Assembly (NCBI RefSeq): GCF_002093975.1
Contig: NZ_MSZZ01000010.1
Span: forward strand, 124,001 to 188,000
From: Thermoactinospora rubra
GTDB taxonomy: Bacteria > Actinomycetota > Actinomycetes > Streptosporangiales > Streptosporangiaceae
Direction: 5' to 3'
DNA: 64,000 nucleotides
Part shown: in pieces, positions 54,112 through 61,936 of the stretch
How the letters are laid out: every line of letters begins with the position of its first letter
How positions within the stretch are numbered: the first letter of the stretch is position 1
The notes under the pieces: model-generated
The model's input: only the letters and a program-made list of their open reading frames with translations
What the model was told of the DNA's origin: nothing
Database searches by the model: none
Made by a program: the position numbers and the translations under genes

Positions 54112-55152
54112 CCAGCGGGCCAGCCAGTCGAAGGCACGCTCCTGCATGGGGACCGTGAAGCTGTGGGGGGCGTCGACGAAGACGCCCTCGTAGGCGCCGG
54201 GCGCGTCGCGGTAATGCTCGGCGACGCGCCCATGGGCCCGGCGCATACCGCTTTCCGGGAAGAGGTGGTCGCCCGTGGCGTACTGGACCATGAGCGGGGC
54301 GGGCGCGCGGGCGGCGGCCAGGTCGGGCCAGTCGCCCAGCCGCGACAGGCCGGGCGGGTAGAGCATCCAGGTGTGGTTCTCGACGTGGCCGTCGAGCATG
54401 TCGCGGGAGGAGGACAGCATCGCGGCGACGACGACGGCTGTGATGCGCGGGTCGAAGGCGCCCAGCATGGCGGCGCGCAGGCCGCCGCCGGACAGGCCGA
54501 GGCAGGCCACCGAGGTGACGTCGGGCCTGGAGCGCAGGTAGGCCGCGGCGGCCAGGTCCTCGGCGGCCACCACGCCGGCGAAGGAGGTGCCGAGCAGGGT
54601 GCAGTACTTGGCGAGCACGTACTCGTGGGCGGAGGCCGCCTCGTCGTAGGCGCCGGGCGTGGTGGGGGCGATCGGCTCGAAGCGGCGGCTGCCCCAGGCG
54701 AACACGTCGTGGGCGAGGACGGCGAAGCCCCGGCGGGCCAGGGCGTTGGCGTAGGCGCGTCCGCCGTAGATCCTCTCGCGCAGGCCCCGCACCTCCGGGG
54801 AGGGCGGCTCGGGGCCGTCGGCGATCTTCTCCTTGCCGTGCCATTTCATGCCGGAGTGGCAGTGCAGGGCCACCACGCCGGGGAGGGGTCCGGCGTGGTC
54901 GCGGGGGCGCAGGAGGTAGGCGCGGGTGCGGGGGCCGAAGCCGACGGACCACGACAGCTCCTCGCCCGCCAGGTCGCCGTCGGTCCAGGTGCGCTCGACC
55001 TTGACGCCGGTGGCCTGGAGGTCGAGGACGCCGATGGCTTCCCTGGCCTGTTCGCGGAAGGCCGGTCCGGGGTCGGGGAAGAGCCCGCGTTGCCTGGTCG
55101 CGATGTCCACGAGCCCGGCGAAGGCGCCAAGGCCGCGCGGTATCCCGGTCAT
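54106..55152 (-). CDS. Alpha/beta hydrolase, dienelactone hydrolase/acetyl-xylan esterase-like
   Basis: 348 residues. The nucleophile elbow is CLGLSGGGLRAAM, the acid is in YATGDHLFPESGM and the His is in DAPHSFTVP, so the triad is complete. RTRAYLLRPRDHAGPLPGVVALHCHSG leads into the fold. ATG 55152 lies just after AAGGAGG; a longer open frame upstream lacks support. No signal peptide, so it acts in the cytoplasm. Last gene of the sugar importer operon (50 bases after the oxidoreductase), where it could remove acetyl or other ester groups from imported oligosaccharides. It converges with, and overlaps by six bases, the amylopullulanase gene. Confidence 0.82.
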   Translation of the reverse strand: MTGIPRGLGAFAGLVDIATRQRGLFPDPGPAFREQAREAIGVLDLQATGVKVERTWTDGDLAGEELSWSVGFGPRTRAYLLRPRDHAGPLPGVVALHCHSGMKWHGKEKIADGPEPPSPEVRGLRERIYGGRAYANALARRGFAVLAHDVFAWGSRRFEPIAPTTPGAYDEAASAHEYVLAKYCTLLGTSFAGVVAAEDLAAAAYLRSRPDVTSVACLGLSGGGLRAAMLGAFDPRITAVVVAAMLSSSRDMLDGHVENHTWMLYPPGLSRLGDWPDLAAARAPAPLMVQYATGDHLFPESGMRRAHGRVAEHYRDAPGAYEGVFVDAPHSFTVPMQERAFDWLARWL

Positions 55153-55201
55153 GAACCTCCTTGACGTCGCGGCGCCGCCCGCCGCGAAACGCGGCAGCGT
55201 G

Positions 55202-56470
55202 TCAGGCCAGGCGGGTGCCCTCGGCGGCCAGGTGGACGGGAGTTCCCGAGGCGGCGGACATGTTGGCCGCCACGCCCACCAGCACGCTGCGGATCCCGTC
55301 ACGGTAGCCCGCCTGGCGAGCCAGCGGATCGTCCCCCGGGCCGCGGAAGACGTCGTCGAGCAGCAGGGCGTCGCCCCCGCCGTGGCCGCCGGAGCCGCCC
55401 TGGATCGGCACCTCCTCCGGCTCCCGCCAGTGCCGGTGCAGCCGCAGCCGCTCCCAGGCCCCGGCCGCGTGCTCCTTGGCGGCCGCGCTGGGGTCGATGG
55501 CCGCGTGCGGCGGGGTCCAGGCGCGTTCGACGACCTCCAGCTCCAGCCGCCCCGCCGTGCCGTTGAAGGCCACGCGGTACCCCTCCCAGGGCGCGTGCGC
55601 GTTCAGCGAGTAGGTCAGCAGCGCCCCCTGGGCGTACCGCACCAGCACGGCCATGTTGTCGTCGATGGTCACCCCGGGCGCGAAGACGTCCTGGTCGCGG
55701 AGGTAGCCGTCCTCGTGCTCGGCGTCCAGGTAGAGCCGCTTGAGCCGCGGGTCGGCCGAGATGTCCAGCAGGAACGGGTCGGTGCCGAGGCCGGGCGCGC
55801 CGTGGGCGCGGGGAGGCCGCGGTCCTGGCGCGTTGTCCGGGCCGTAGAACCGCAGCGAGGTCTGCGCGAACACCAGCGACGGCGCGTCGGCCAGCCACCA
55901 GTTGACCAGGTCGAAGTGGTGGGTGGACTTGTGGACGAGCAGCCCGCCGGAGTTGGCCCTGTCGCGGTGCCAGCGGCGGAAGTAGTCGGCGCCGTGGATG
56001 GTGTCCAGCGTCCATTCGAAGTGGACGGAGGTGACCTCGCCGATCGCGCCGTCCATGATGAGCCGCCGCACCGCCGAGTTGCGCGGCGCGTAGCGGTAGT
56101 TGAAGGTGACGATCAGCCTGCCGGTGCTGCGCTCGGCCGCCTCGGCGATGCGGGCGCAGCTCCCGGCGTCGACGGTGAGGGGCTTTTCGCAGATGACGTC
56201 CCGCCCGGCGTCGAGGGCGGCGCAGACGTAGTGGGCGTGCGTGGCGTCCACGGTGGCCACCACGACCGCGTCGGCGAGCTCGAGCATCTTGTCGAACTCC
56301 TCGGGCGCGAAGCACGGCACCTCCCGGCCGATGCGCTCGGCGTAGTAGCGCATGCGGGTGCGGTTGGTGTCGCACAGGCCGGTGATGGTCCCGGCGTCGC
56401 TCCACTCGCCGAGCAGCGCGTCGACGTACATCTGCGCGCGGTGCCCGAGCCCGACGAAGGCGTATCTCAT
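55202..56470 (-). CDS. Gfo/Idh/MocA-family oxidoreductase
   Basis: 422 residues. N-terminal Rossmann fold (YAFVGLGHRAQMYVDAL), the family motif ICEKPLTVD with the catalytic Lys, and a C-terminal sugar-binding domain with NSGGLLVHKSTHHFDLVNWW, whose His residues are typical of the active site. Uses NAD(P) to oxidise or epimerise a sugar or sugar acid. Follows the solute-binding protein gene after a hairpin, so it is in the importer operon and probably acts on the imported sugar. Exact substrate not readable. Confidence 0.9.
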   Translation of the reverse strand: MRYAFVGLGHRAQMYVDALLGEWSDAGTITGLCDTNRTRMRYYAERIGREVPCFAPEEFDKMLELADAVVVATVDATHAHYVCAALDAGRDVICEKPLTVDAGSCARIAEAAERSTGRLIVTFNYRYAPRNSAVRRLIMDGAIGEVTSVHFEWTLDTIHGADYFRRWHRDRANSGGLLVHKSTHHFDLVNWWLADAPSLVFAQTSLRFYGPDNAPGPRPPRAHGAPGLGTDPFLLDISADPRLKRLYLDAEHEDGYLRDQDVFAPGVTIDDNMAVLVRYAQGALLTYSLNAHAPWEGYRVAFNGTAGRLELEVVERAWTPPHAAIDPSAAAKEHAAGAWERLRLHRHWREPEEVPIQGGSGGHGGGDALLLDDVFRGPGDDPLARQAGYRDGIRSVLVGVAANMSAASGTPVHLAAEGTRLA

Positions 56471-56487
56471 GTGGTCTCTCCCGAAGG

Positions 56488-56513
56488 GGCGGGGCCCGGC
56501 CCGGGGCCCCGCC
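56488..56513. terminator. GC hairpin between the solute-binding protein and oxidoreductase genes
   Basis: GGCGGGGCCCGG pairs with CCGGGGCCCCGCC, with one bulge and almost no loop. No T-run follows, so it is more likely an mRNA-stabilising or attenuating hairpin that keeps binding-protein levels high than a full terminator. Its right part shares a 15-base run (56504-56518, minus strand) with the element at 7468. Confidence 0.5.
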
Positions 56514-56527
56514 GTACCGTGATCAGG

Positions 56528-57784
56528 TCAGCCGGCGAGCGCGGCGTTGGCCTCTTGCAGGAACTTCTGGGCCCCGGCGTCCGGGGTGGTCTTGCCGAAC
56601 ATGACCTCCTCGGAGTTGCGCTTGAGGATGTCCTCCATCTGCATGGCGCCCTTGGGCGGCACCACGGTCGGGACCAGCTCGCTCTTGACCGAGTCCATGA
56701 AGGCGAGCACCTTCTGGTCGGCGGGCGGCAGCTTGTCCTTGATGGCGGCCAGCACCTTGGAGTTGATCGGCAGGCCGCGGTCGGACAGCACGATCGCCCC
56801 GGCCTCGGGGTCGTTCAGCATGAAGTCGATGAACTTCTGCGCCTCGGCCGAGTGCTCGGTCTTGGCCGAGATCGCGTAGTGCATCGCGGGCTGCAGGAAC
56901 ATGCCGGAGGTGGTCGCGCCCTGGGCCTTGGGCACCCGCATCAGGTCGAGCTCCTGGCCGGAGCCCTTGGTCAGGGCGCCGAGCTGGTTGCTCCACCACA
57001 GGCCCATCGCGCCGGTGTTGGTGGCCAGCAGCGCCTGGTCGACCTTGGTGCCGACCTCGGCCATCTTGGCGGCGTCCGGCGCGCCCTTGGTCTCGATCAG
57101 CTTATGGATGACGGCCCACCAGTCCTTCACGGTCTGGGCCGAGACGCCGATCTTGCCGTTGTCGTACAGCTTCTCCCCGCGCTGGGCCGCGAAGATCTGC
57201 AGGAAGGCCGGGTTGTAGTTGTACTCGGCGCCGTAGATGGTGCCGCCGCCCTTCTCGGAGATCTGCTGGGCGAGGGAGACGAAGTCGTCCCAGGTCCAGG
57301 AGGCGTCGTCGGGCAGCTTCTGGCCGGCCTTCTCGATGGTGGACTTGTTCACCACGAGGGAGAAGGAGTTGACGCCGGTCGGGAGGGCGTACTGCTTGCC
57401 GTCCACCTGGCCGGCGGGCAGCACCGAGGCGTCGAGGTCGGCGGTGTCGACCTTGCCCGACAGGTCGGCGAGGGCGCCGCGCCCGGCGTACTCGGCCAGG
57501 CCGCGGATCTCGATGGTCATCACGTCGGGCGCGTCGCCCGCGGCGACCTTGGTGGCCAGCTTCTCGTAGTAGCTGTCCCAGTCGGAGAAGTCGCCCTCCA
57601 CGTCGATGGCCGGGTTCTTCTGCTCGAACTTCTTGATCGCCTCCTCGGTGAGCTTCTGGCGGGCGTCGCTGCCCCAGTAGGAGAAGGTGATCTTGGTCTT
57701 GCCTCCGGCGGACTCGCCGTCGTCGCCGCTTCCGCACGCGGTCACGGCCGCCGCGAGCAGGGCGACCGCCAGTATGCGCTTCAC
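56528..57784 (-). CDS. ABC importer sugar-binding lipoprotein
   Basis: 418 residues. Lipoprotein signal with lipobox AVTAC (residues of about 13-17), then a typical family-1 extracellular binding protein: ITFSYWGSDARQKLTEEAIKKFE at the start and FIDFMLNDPEAGAIVLSDRGLPIN in the C-lobe. GTG 57784 follows AGGAGG at eight bases. Third gene of the importer operon. Aromatic-rich stretches (SWTWDDFV, WWSNQLGAL) probably line the sugar cleft; whether it binds a starch product, xylan product or uronate oligomer cannot be told. No ATPase gene is in the operon, so a shared MsiK-type ATPase probably powers it. Confidence 0.93.
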   Translation of the reverse strand: MKRILAVALLAAAVTACGSGDDGESAGGKTKITFSYWGSDARQKLTEEAIKKFEQKNPAIDVEGDFSDWDSYYEKLATKVAAGDAPDVMTIEIRGLAEYAGRGALADLSGKVDTADLDASVLPAGQVDGKQYALPTGVNSFSLVVNKSTIEKAGQKLPDDASWTWDDFVSLAQQISEKGGGTIYGAEYNYNPAFLQIFAAQRGEKLYDNGKIGVSAQTVKDWWAVIHKLIETKGAPDAAKMAEVGTKVDQALLATNTGAMGLWWSNQLGALTKGSGQELDLMRVPKAQGATTSGMFLQPAMHYAISAKTEHSAEAQKFIDFMLNDPEAGAIVLSDRGLPINSKVLAAIKDKLPPADQKVLAFMDSVKSELVPTVVPPKGAMQMEDILKRNSEEVMFGKTTPDAGAQKFLQEANAALAG

Positions 57785-57819
57785 TGCGATTACCTCCTGG
57801 GATAAGGGGGGTGGGAGGA

Positions 57820-58695
57820 CTACTTGAGGCCGGTGGTCGCCATACCGCGGATGAGGTACTTCTGGCCGGCCAGGAAGAAGCCGAAGATCGGTCCGAGCGA
57901 CACGATCGACATCGCGAACATGGGGCCCCACGAGGACTCGCCGCTGGAGTCGAGGAACTGGCGCAGCGCGACCGGGACCGTGAGGTTGTCGGAGTTGGTC
58001 AGGTACAGGTTCTGGCTGAAGAAGTCGTTCCAGGTCCAAATGAAGGTGAAGATGCCGGTGGTGGCCAGGGCCGGCATGCACAGCGGGATGATGACGCGGA
58101 AGAAGGTCTTCCAGTAGCCGGCGCCGTCGATGGCGGCGGCCTCGTCCAGCTCGCGGGGCAGGGTCCTGATGAACTGCACCATCAGGAAGATGAAGAAGGC
58201 GTCGGTGGCCAGGAACTTGGGCACGACCAGCGGCCAGATCGTGTTGATCCACTCGAACTTGGCGAACATGATGTACTGCGGCACGACCGTGACGTGGTGC
58301 GGCAGCATGATCGAGCCCAGCATGACCGCGAACCACACCTTCTTGAGCGGGAAGTCCAGCCGGGCGAAGGCGTAGGCGGCCAGCGAGCAGGCCACGAGGT
58401 TGGCGACGACCGACAGGGCGGTGATCACCGCCGAGTTCCACAGGTAGTAGCCGAAGGAGTGCTTCAGCGCGACCCAGCCCTCGGTGTAGTTGTCCAGCGT
58501 CACCTGGCTCGGCCACAGTCCCGGCTCGCGGAAGATGAGCTCCTCCGGCTTGAAGGAGCTGGAGACCATCCACAGCAGCGGGTAGAGCATGACCAGCCCG
58601 AAGGCGATCAGCAGCAGGTGCTTGACCAGTCGCGGGGCCGGGCGGAACAGCGGGAAGGCAGCCTTGCCGCGGACCGCGTTACTTGGTGTCGCCAT
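57820..58695 (-). CDS. Sugar ABC importer permease (MalG-like)
   Basis: 291 residues with six membrane segments. The cytoplasmic EAA loop is present as ELDEAAAIDGAGYWKTFFRVIIPL. The N-terminal VKHLLLIAFGLVMLYPLLWMVSSSFK and C-terminal FFLAGQKYLIRGMATTGLK are typical of CUT1 permeases. Its start overlaps the stop of the MalF-like gene by 17 bases, so the pair is coupled. Confidence 0.94.
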   Translation of the reverse strand: MATPSNAVRGKAAFPLFRPAPRLVKHLLLIAFGLVMLYPLLWMVSSSFKPEELIFREPGLWPSQVTLDNYTEGWVALKHSFGYYLWNSAVITALSVVANLVACSLAAYAFARLDFPLKKVWFAVMLGSIMLPHHVTVVPQYIMFAKFEWINTIWPLVVPKFLATDAFFIFLMVQFIRTLPRELDEAAAIDGAGYWKTFFRVIIPLCMPALATTGIFTFIWTWNDFFSQNLYLTNSDNLTVPVALRQFLDSSGESSWGPMFAMSIVSLGPIFGFFLAGQKYLIRGMATTGLK

Positions 58696-59644
58696 AGAAG
58701 ACCCAATACTTCGACATGAGGAAGTTGACGCCGGTCAGCCCGGCGATGATGACCAGCAGCACCCACGCCATGGCGGCCGCGTAGCCCATCTCGAAGCTCT
58801 TGAAGCCCTTGAGGTAGAGGTAGAGCGTGTAGAAGAGCGTGGAGTCGACCGGGCCGCCGGTGCCGTTGCTGACGATGAACGACTGGGTGAAGGACTGGAA
58901 GGACTTGATGACCTCCAGCACCAGGTTGAAGAAGATGATCGGCGTCAGCAGGGGCAGGGTGATCGAGCGGAACTGGCGGAACCTGCCGGCCCCGTCGACC
59001 GCCGCCGCCTCGTAGTAGCTCTGCGGGATCTGGCGCAGCCCGGCCAGGAAGATGACCATCGGCGCGCCGAACGTCCACACGTGCAGGAGGATCAGCGTGC
59101 CGAGGGCGGTGTCGGGGTCGGTGACCCAGCCGGGGCCCTGGATGCCGAAGATCGCCAGCACGGAGTTGACCAGGCCGTCGGTCCCGAAGATCTTCCGCCA
59201 CAGGATCGAGATGGCCACGCTGCCGCCCAGCAGGGACGGCAGGTAGTAGATCGAGCGGTAGATGGGCAGCCCGCACAGCCCCCGGTCCAGGGCCAGGGCC
59301 AGCGCCAGGGCGAAGGCGAGCTGCATGGGCACCGAGACGACCACGTAGATCGTCGTCACCTTCAGCGAGGTGAGGAAGCGGTCGTCCTCGGTGAACATCT
59401 CCGCGTAGTTGGCCCAGCCCACCCACTTGGGGTCCTCCAGGAGGTTGTACTCGGTGAAGGACAGGTAGAGCGAGGCCAGGATCGGGCCGATCGTGATCGC
59501 GAACAGGCCGAGGAACCAGGGCGCCAGGAAGACGTAGGCGGTGCGGGCCTCCCGGCGCTTCCACGGCTGCTTTTTCTCCCGGCGGTGGGCCGGTGGGCGC
59601 AGCTGCGCCGCCCGCGGCTCCACCGCCACCGAGTCAGTCGTCAT
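58679..59644 (-). CDS. Sugar ABC importer permease (MalF-like)
   Basis: 321 residues with six membrane segments after a basic N-terminus (HRREKKQPWKRREARTAYVFLAPWFLG). EAA loop: SYYEAAAVDGAGRFRQFRSITLPLL. ATG 59644 follows GGAAGGG at six bases; a longer frame to 59764 runs through operator sequences and is rejected. First gene of the importer operon, which reads MalF-like, MalG-like, binding protein, oxidoreductase, esterase. Confidence 0.94.
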   Translation of the reverse strand: MTTDSVAVEPRAAQLRPPAHRREKKQPWKRREARTAYVFLAPWFLGLFAITIGPILASLYLSFTEYNLLEDPKWVGWANYAEMFTEDDRFLTSLKVTTIYVVVSVPMQLAFALALALALDRGLCGLPIYRSIYYLPSLLGGSVAISILWRKIFGTDGLVNSVLAIFGIQGPGWVTDPDTALGTLILLHVWTFGAPMVIFLAGLRQIPQSYYEAAAVDGAGRFRQFRSITLPLLTPIIFFNLVLEVIKSFQSFTQSFIVSNGTGGPVDSTLFYTLYLYLKGFKSFEMGYAAAMAWVLLVIIAGLTGVNFLMSKYWVFYGDTK

Positions 59645-59671
59645 CACGTGCCCTTCCGGCAGGTCGTGAAC

Positions 59672-59696
59672 GGATAGCGCTTTCCTATAGCTATCC
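59672..59696. promoter_or_regulatory. LacI-type operator GGATAGCGCTTTCC overlapping GGATAGC-N11-GCTATCC
   Basis: GGATAGCGCTTTCC (59672-59685) is a 14-bp palindrome with one mismatched pair and an AGCGCT core, the classical form of actinobacterial LacI-family sites such as those of CebR. The same left arm forms a perfect 7-bp dyad with 59690-59696. It lies about 30 bases before the importer operon start and covers a TATAGG/TTGACG (59684-59710) promoter-like region. Confidence 0.6.
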
Positions 59697-59734
59697 CGCA
59701 GAGGCGTCAACCCTTTGCAAGCCGTTATTTCGCC

Positions 59735-59754
59735 GTTACCGATATATCGATAAC
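59735..59754. promoter_or_regulatory. 20-bp palindrome GTTACCGATATATCGATAAC
   Basis: Symmetric at 18 of 20 positions with a perfect CGATATATCG centre, in the importer promoter region (59645-59826). A second regulator of the importer operon would explain it. Confidence 0.5.
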
Positions 59755-59826
59755 GCATCCACACATGTCAGCGCGGCTTGCTTCAGGATCACGAGCCTAA
59801 AGCTCGCGATGCCGGGAAGGCTTGTT

Positions 59827-59844
59827 TGTACAACCGATTGCAGC
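59827..59844. promoter_or_regulatory. Operator-like site with ACAACCGATTGCAG core
   Basis: Resembles the GCAACCGGTTGC site at 61762 and CTGCAACTGATTGCAG at 61900. It adjoins the end of the aldose epimerase gene, about 185 bases before the importer start. Confidence 0.5.
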
Positions 59845-60786
59845 TCATCCGAACCGGTAGACCGTGGTCGAGACGTACTCCTCGCCCGGCCGCAGCACGG
59901 TCGAGGGGAAGGCGGGCCGGTTGGGCGAGTCGGGGAAGTGCTGCGTCTCCAGGCACAGCCCCGCGAACGGCCCGTACGGCGTGGCCTCGCCGTCGAGCAT
60001 GTGCCCGGTGTAGAACTGCACCCCCGGCTCGGTGGTGGTCACCTCCATCACCCGCCCGCTGACCGGCTCCTCGACCCGGATGCCGCCGGAGAGCACGAAG
60101 CAGTGGTCGTAGCACCCCTCCAGCCGGTCGCCGACCCGCGCGGGCGAGGTGAAGTCGTACGGCGTGCCCGCGACCGGGGCCAGCTCGCCGGTGGGGATCT
60201 TGCCCTCGTCCACGGGCAGGTAGCGCTCGGCCGCCATGGTGACCACGTGCCCGAGCACGTCGCCGGATCCGGCCAGGTTGAAGTAGGAGTGGTTGGTCAG
60301 GTTGACCACGGTGGGCGCGTCGGTCGTGGCGCGGTAGTCCATGCGCAGCGCGGTGTCCTCCAGCGAGTAGGTCACCTCGGCCGTCAGCGTGCCGGGGTAG
60401 CCCTCCTCGCCGTCGGCGCTGACGTACCTCAGCGTGATCGCGGTGCCGGTGACGGCCTCGGCGCTCCACACCCGCTTGTCGAAGCCGCGCAGCCCGCCGT
60501 GGAGGCTGTGGTCGCCGTTGTTGACCGGCAGGCGGTACTCCACGCCGTCGAGGGTGAACCGGCCGTAGGCGATCCGGTTGCCGTAGCGGCCCACGACCGC
60601 GCCGAAGTAGCGGCTGCGCTCCAGGTAGCCCTCCAGGGTGTCCAGGCCCAGCACGACGTTGGTCCCGTCGGGGACCTGCAGGCTCTGGACGGTCGCCCCG
60701 TAGGTCAGCACGGCGACGCGCAGCCGGCCGTTGTCCAGGACGTGGCGCTCGACCGGTTCGCCGGAGGGAGTGGTGCCGAAGTTCAC
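59845..60786 (-). CDS. galM: Aldose 1-epimerase (mutarotase)
   Basis: 313 residues. Catalytic His region NLTNHSYFNLAG, HSLHGGLRGFDKRVW, GVQFYTGHMLDGE and the C-terminal PGEEYVSTTVYRF with the catalytic Glu are all present. Interconverts alpha and beta anomers of free sugars. GTG 60786 overlaps the LacI stop (GTGA), so the two are co-transcribed and probably induced together. It would ready an imported sugar or uronate for the dehydrogenase encoded divergently. Confidence 0.92.
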   Translation of the reverse strand: MNFGTTPSGEPVERHVLDNGRLRVAVLTYGATVQSLQVPDGTNVVLGLDTLEGYLERSRYFGAVVGRYGNRIAYGRFTLDGVEYRLPVNNGDHSLHGGLRGFDKRVWSAEAVTGTAITLRYVSADGEEGYPGTLTAEVTYSLEDTALRMDYRATTDAPTVVNLTNHSYFNLAGSGDVLGHVVTMAAERYLPVDEGKIPTGELAPVAGTPYDFTSPARVGDRLEGCYDHCFVLSGGIRVEEPVSGRVMEVTTTEPGVQFYTGHMLDGEATPYGPFAGLCLETQHFPDSPNRPAFPSTVLRPGEEYVSTTVYRFG

Positions 60787-61739
60787 GTGAGGCCTTTCGG
60801 AGGTGCGGTGGATTCTCTGACGACGAGCTTGGTCTCGAGGGTGGTGGAGGCGGTGACGGACTGGATGAGCAGCTCGACGGCCAGCCGCCCGGCGTCGGCG
60901 GTGGGCATGGCGACGGTGGTGAGCTTGGGCCGGTTCAGCCGGCCGGGGACGATGTCGTCGATGCCGACGACGCTGACGTCCTCCGGCACGCTCACGCCCC
61001 GCTCGGCCAGGCCCTCGATGAGGCCGATCGCCACCAGGTCGTTGTAGGCGAGCACGCCGGTCACGCCCGCCTCGGCCACCGCCGCGGCGGCGCGGATGCC
61101 GGCCTGCTCGGTGGGGGCGTTGGGGCCGATGACCACGAGCTCCACCCCGGGGACCTCGGCGGCGGCCTGCTTGATCTCCCCGCTGGTCCACGAGCCGGCG
61201 GGGCCGGAGACCAGCGCCACGCGGCGGTGCCCGAGCGCGGCCAGGTGCTCCACGGCCGACCGGGCGCCCTGCGCGACGTCCATCAGGACCGTGGCCACGC
61301 CCCGCAGCCGCCGGTTGACCAGCACGAACGGCACACGTTCCGCGAGCTTGTCCAGCGCCTTGTTCGACAGGCGGGGACTGCACAGGATCACCCCGTCCAC
61401 CTGCTTGGAGAAGGCCAGCACGAGCTCCTCCTCCACGGCGGGGTCCTCGTCGGTGTCGGCCACGAACAGGTGGTAGTCCCGCTCGCGGGCCGAGGACTGC
61501 GCGGCCTTGATCAACGGGGGGAAGAAGGGGTTGGCGATGTCCGCCACGATCAGCCCGATGTTGTGCGTGCGCCCCGTCGTGAGAGCGCGCGCGGCCCGGT
61601 TGGGCCGGTAGCCGAGCTCCTCCGCCACCGCCAGCACCCTGGCGCGGGTCTCGGCGTTGACCAGATGCGGAGCCGAGAAGGTCCGCGACACGGTGGACAC
61701 ATGCACGCCCGAAGCTCGTGCGACGTCCCGAATCGTCAC
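60783..61739 (-). CDS. LacI-family transcriptional repressor of the sugar locus
   Basis: 318 residues. The N-terminal helix-turn-helix TIRDVARASGVHVSTVSRTFSAPHLVNAETR is typical, followed by a periplasmic-binding-like sugar domain ending SVTASTTLETKLVVRESTAPPKGL. GTG 61739 is preferred (GAGG eight bases upstream); GTG 61745 is possible. It is followed by galM and divergent from the dehydrogenase operon. Its likely operators, GCAACCGGTTGC-like, lie at 61762, 61900 and 59827, linking its own operon, the dehydrogenase operon and perhaps the importer. Confidence 0.93.
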   Translation of the reverse strand: MTIRDVARASGVHVSTVSRTFSAPHLVNAETRARVLAVAEELGYRPNRAARALTTGRTHNIGLIVADIANPFFPPLIKAAQSSARERDYHLFVADTDEDPAVEEELVLAFSKQVDGVILCSPRLSNKALDKLAERVPFVLVNRRLRGVATVLMDVAQGARSAVEHLAALGHRRVALVSGPAGSWTSGEIKQAAAEVPGVELVVIGPNAPTEQAGIRAAAAVAEAGVTGVLAYNDLVAIGLIEGLAERGVSVPEDVSVVGIDDIVPGRLNRPKLTTVAMPTADAGRLAVELLIQSVTASTTLETKLVVRESTAPPKGLT

Positions 61740-61761
61740 TGTCACGACCTCAAACCCTAGC

Positions 61762-61773
61762 GCAACCGGTTGC
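61762..61773. promoter_or_regulatory. LacI operator GCAACCGGTTGC
   Basis: A perfect 12-bp palindrome 23 bases before the LacI start. A half-matching GCTATCGGTTGTATC follows at 61792-61806. Confidence 0.65.
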
Positions 61774-61812
61774 AATGAAATAGGGCCACCTGCTATCGGT
61801 TGTATCGGTCAT

Positions 61813-61827
61813 GGCAGACGGTCTGCC
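61813..61827. promoter_or_regulatory. Palindrome GGCAGAC-G-GTCTGCC
   Basis: A perfect 7-bp dyad around one base in the middle of the divergent region (61740-61936). Its sequence differs from the LacI sites, so it may bind another regulator. Confidence 0.45.
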
Positions 61828-61899
61828 AGCAGAATTCCAGATGGGAGCCGGATCGGGAGATCGCCCCTTGACGTTTCCCGGTTTACCCACGAGGGTTTA

Positions 61900-61915
61900 C
61901 TGCAACTGATTGCAG
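61900..61915. promoter_or_regulatory. LacI operator CTGCAACTGATTGCAG
   Basis: CTGCAA and TTGCAG arms with a 4-base centre, 21 bases before the dehydrogenase start. Same arms as the site at 61762. Confidence 0.6.
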
Positions 61916-61936
61916 CACTCCGAAGGAGTCCACACG

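Noticed and set aside
56502..56518. GCCCCGCCGTACC as proof of a third complete mobile element
   Set aside because: Only 15 bases match and the terminal repeats are absent, so it is kept as a low-interest finding.
54163..57805. Long plus-strand open frames opposite the esterase, oxidoreductase and binding-protein genes
   Set aside because: Their Arg/Gly/Val/His-rich composition is that of antisense frames in GC-rich DNA, with no domain. The minus-strand genes carry clear motifs.
59645..59764. Longer N-terminus of the MalF-like permease
   Set aside because: It would read through the LacI-type operator and the 20-bp palindrome; ATG 59644 has a good ribosome site.
61868..61900. TTGACG (61868) with GTTTAC (61895) as promoter of the dehydrogenase operon
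   Set aside because: The spacing is 21 bases, too long for a standard promoter; the true -10 is unclear.
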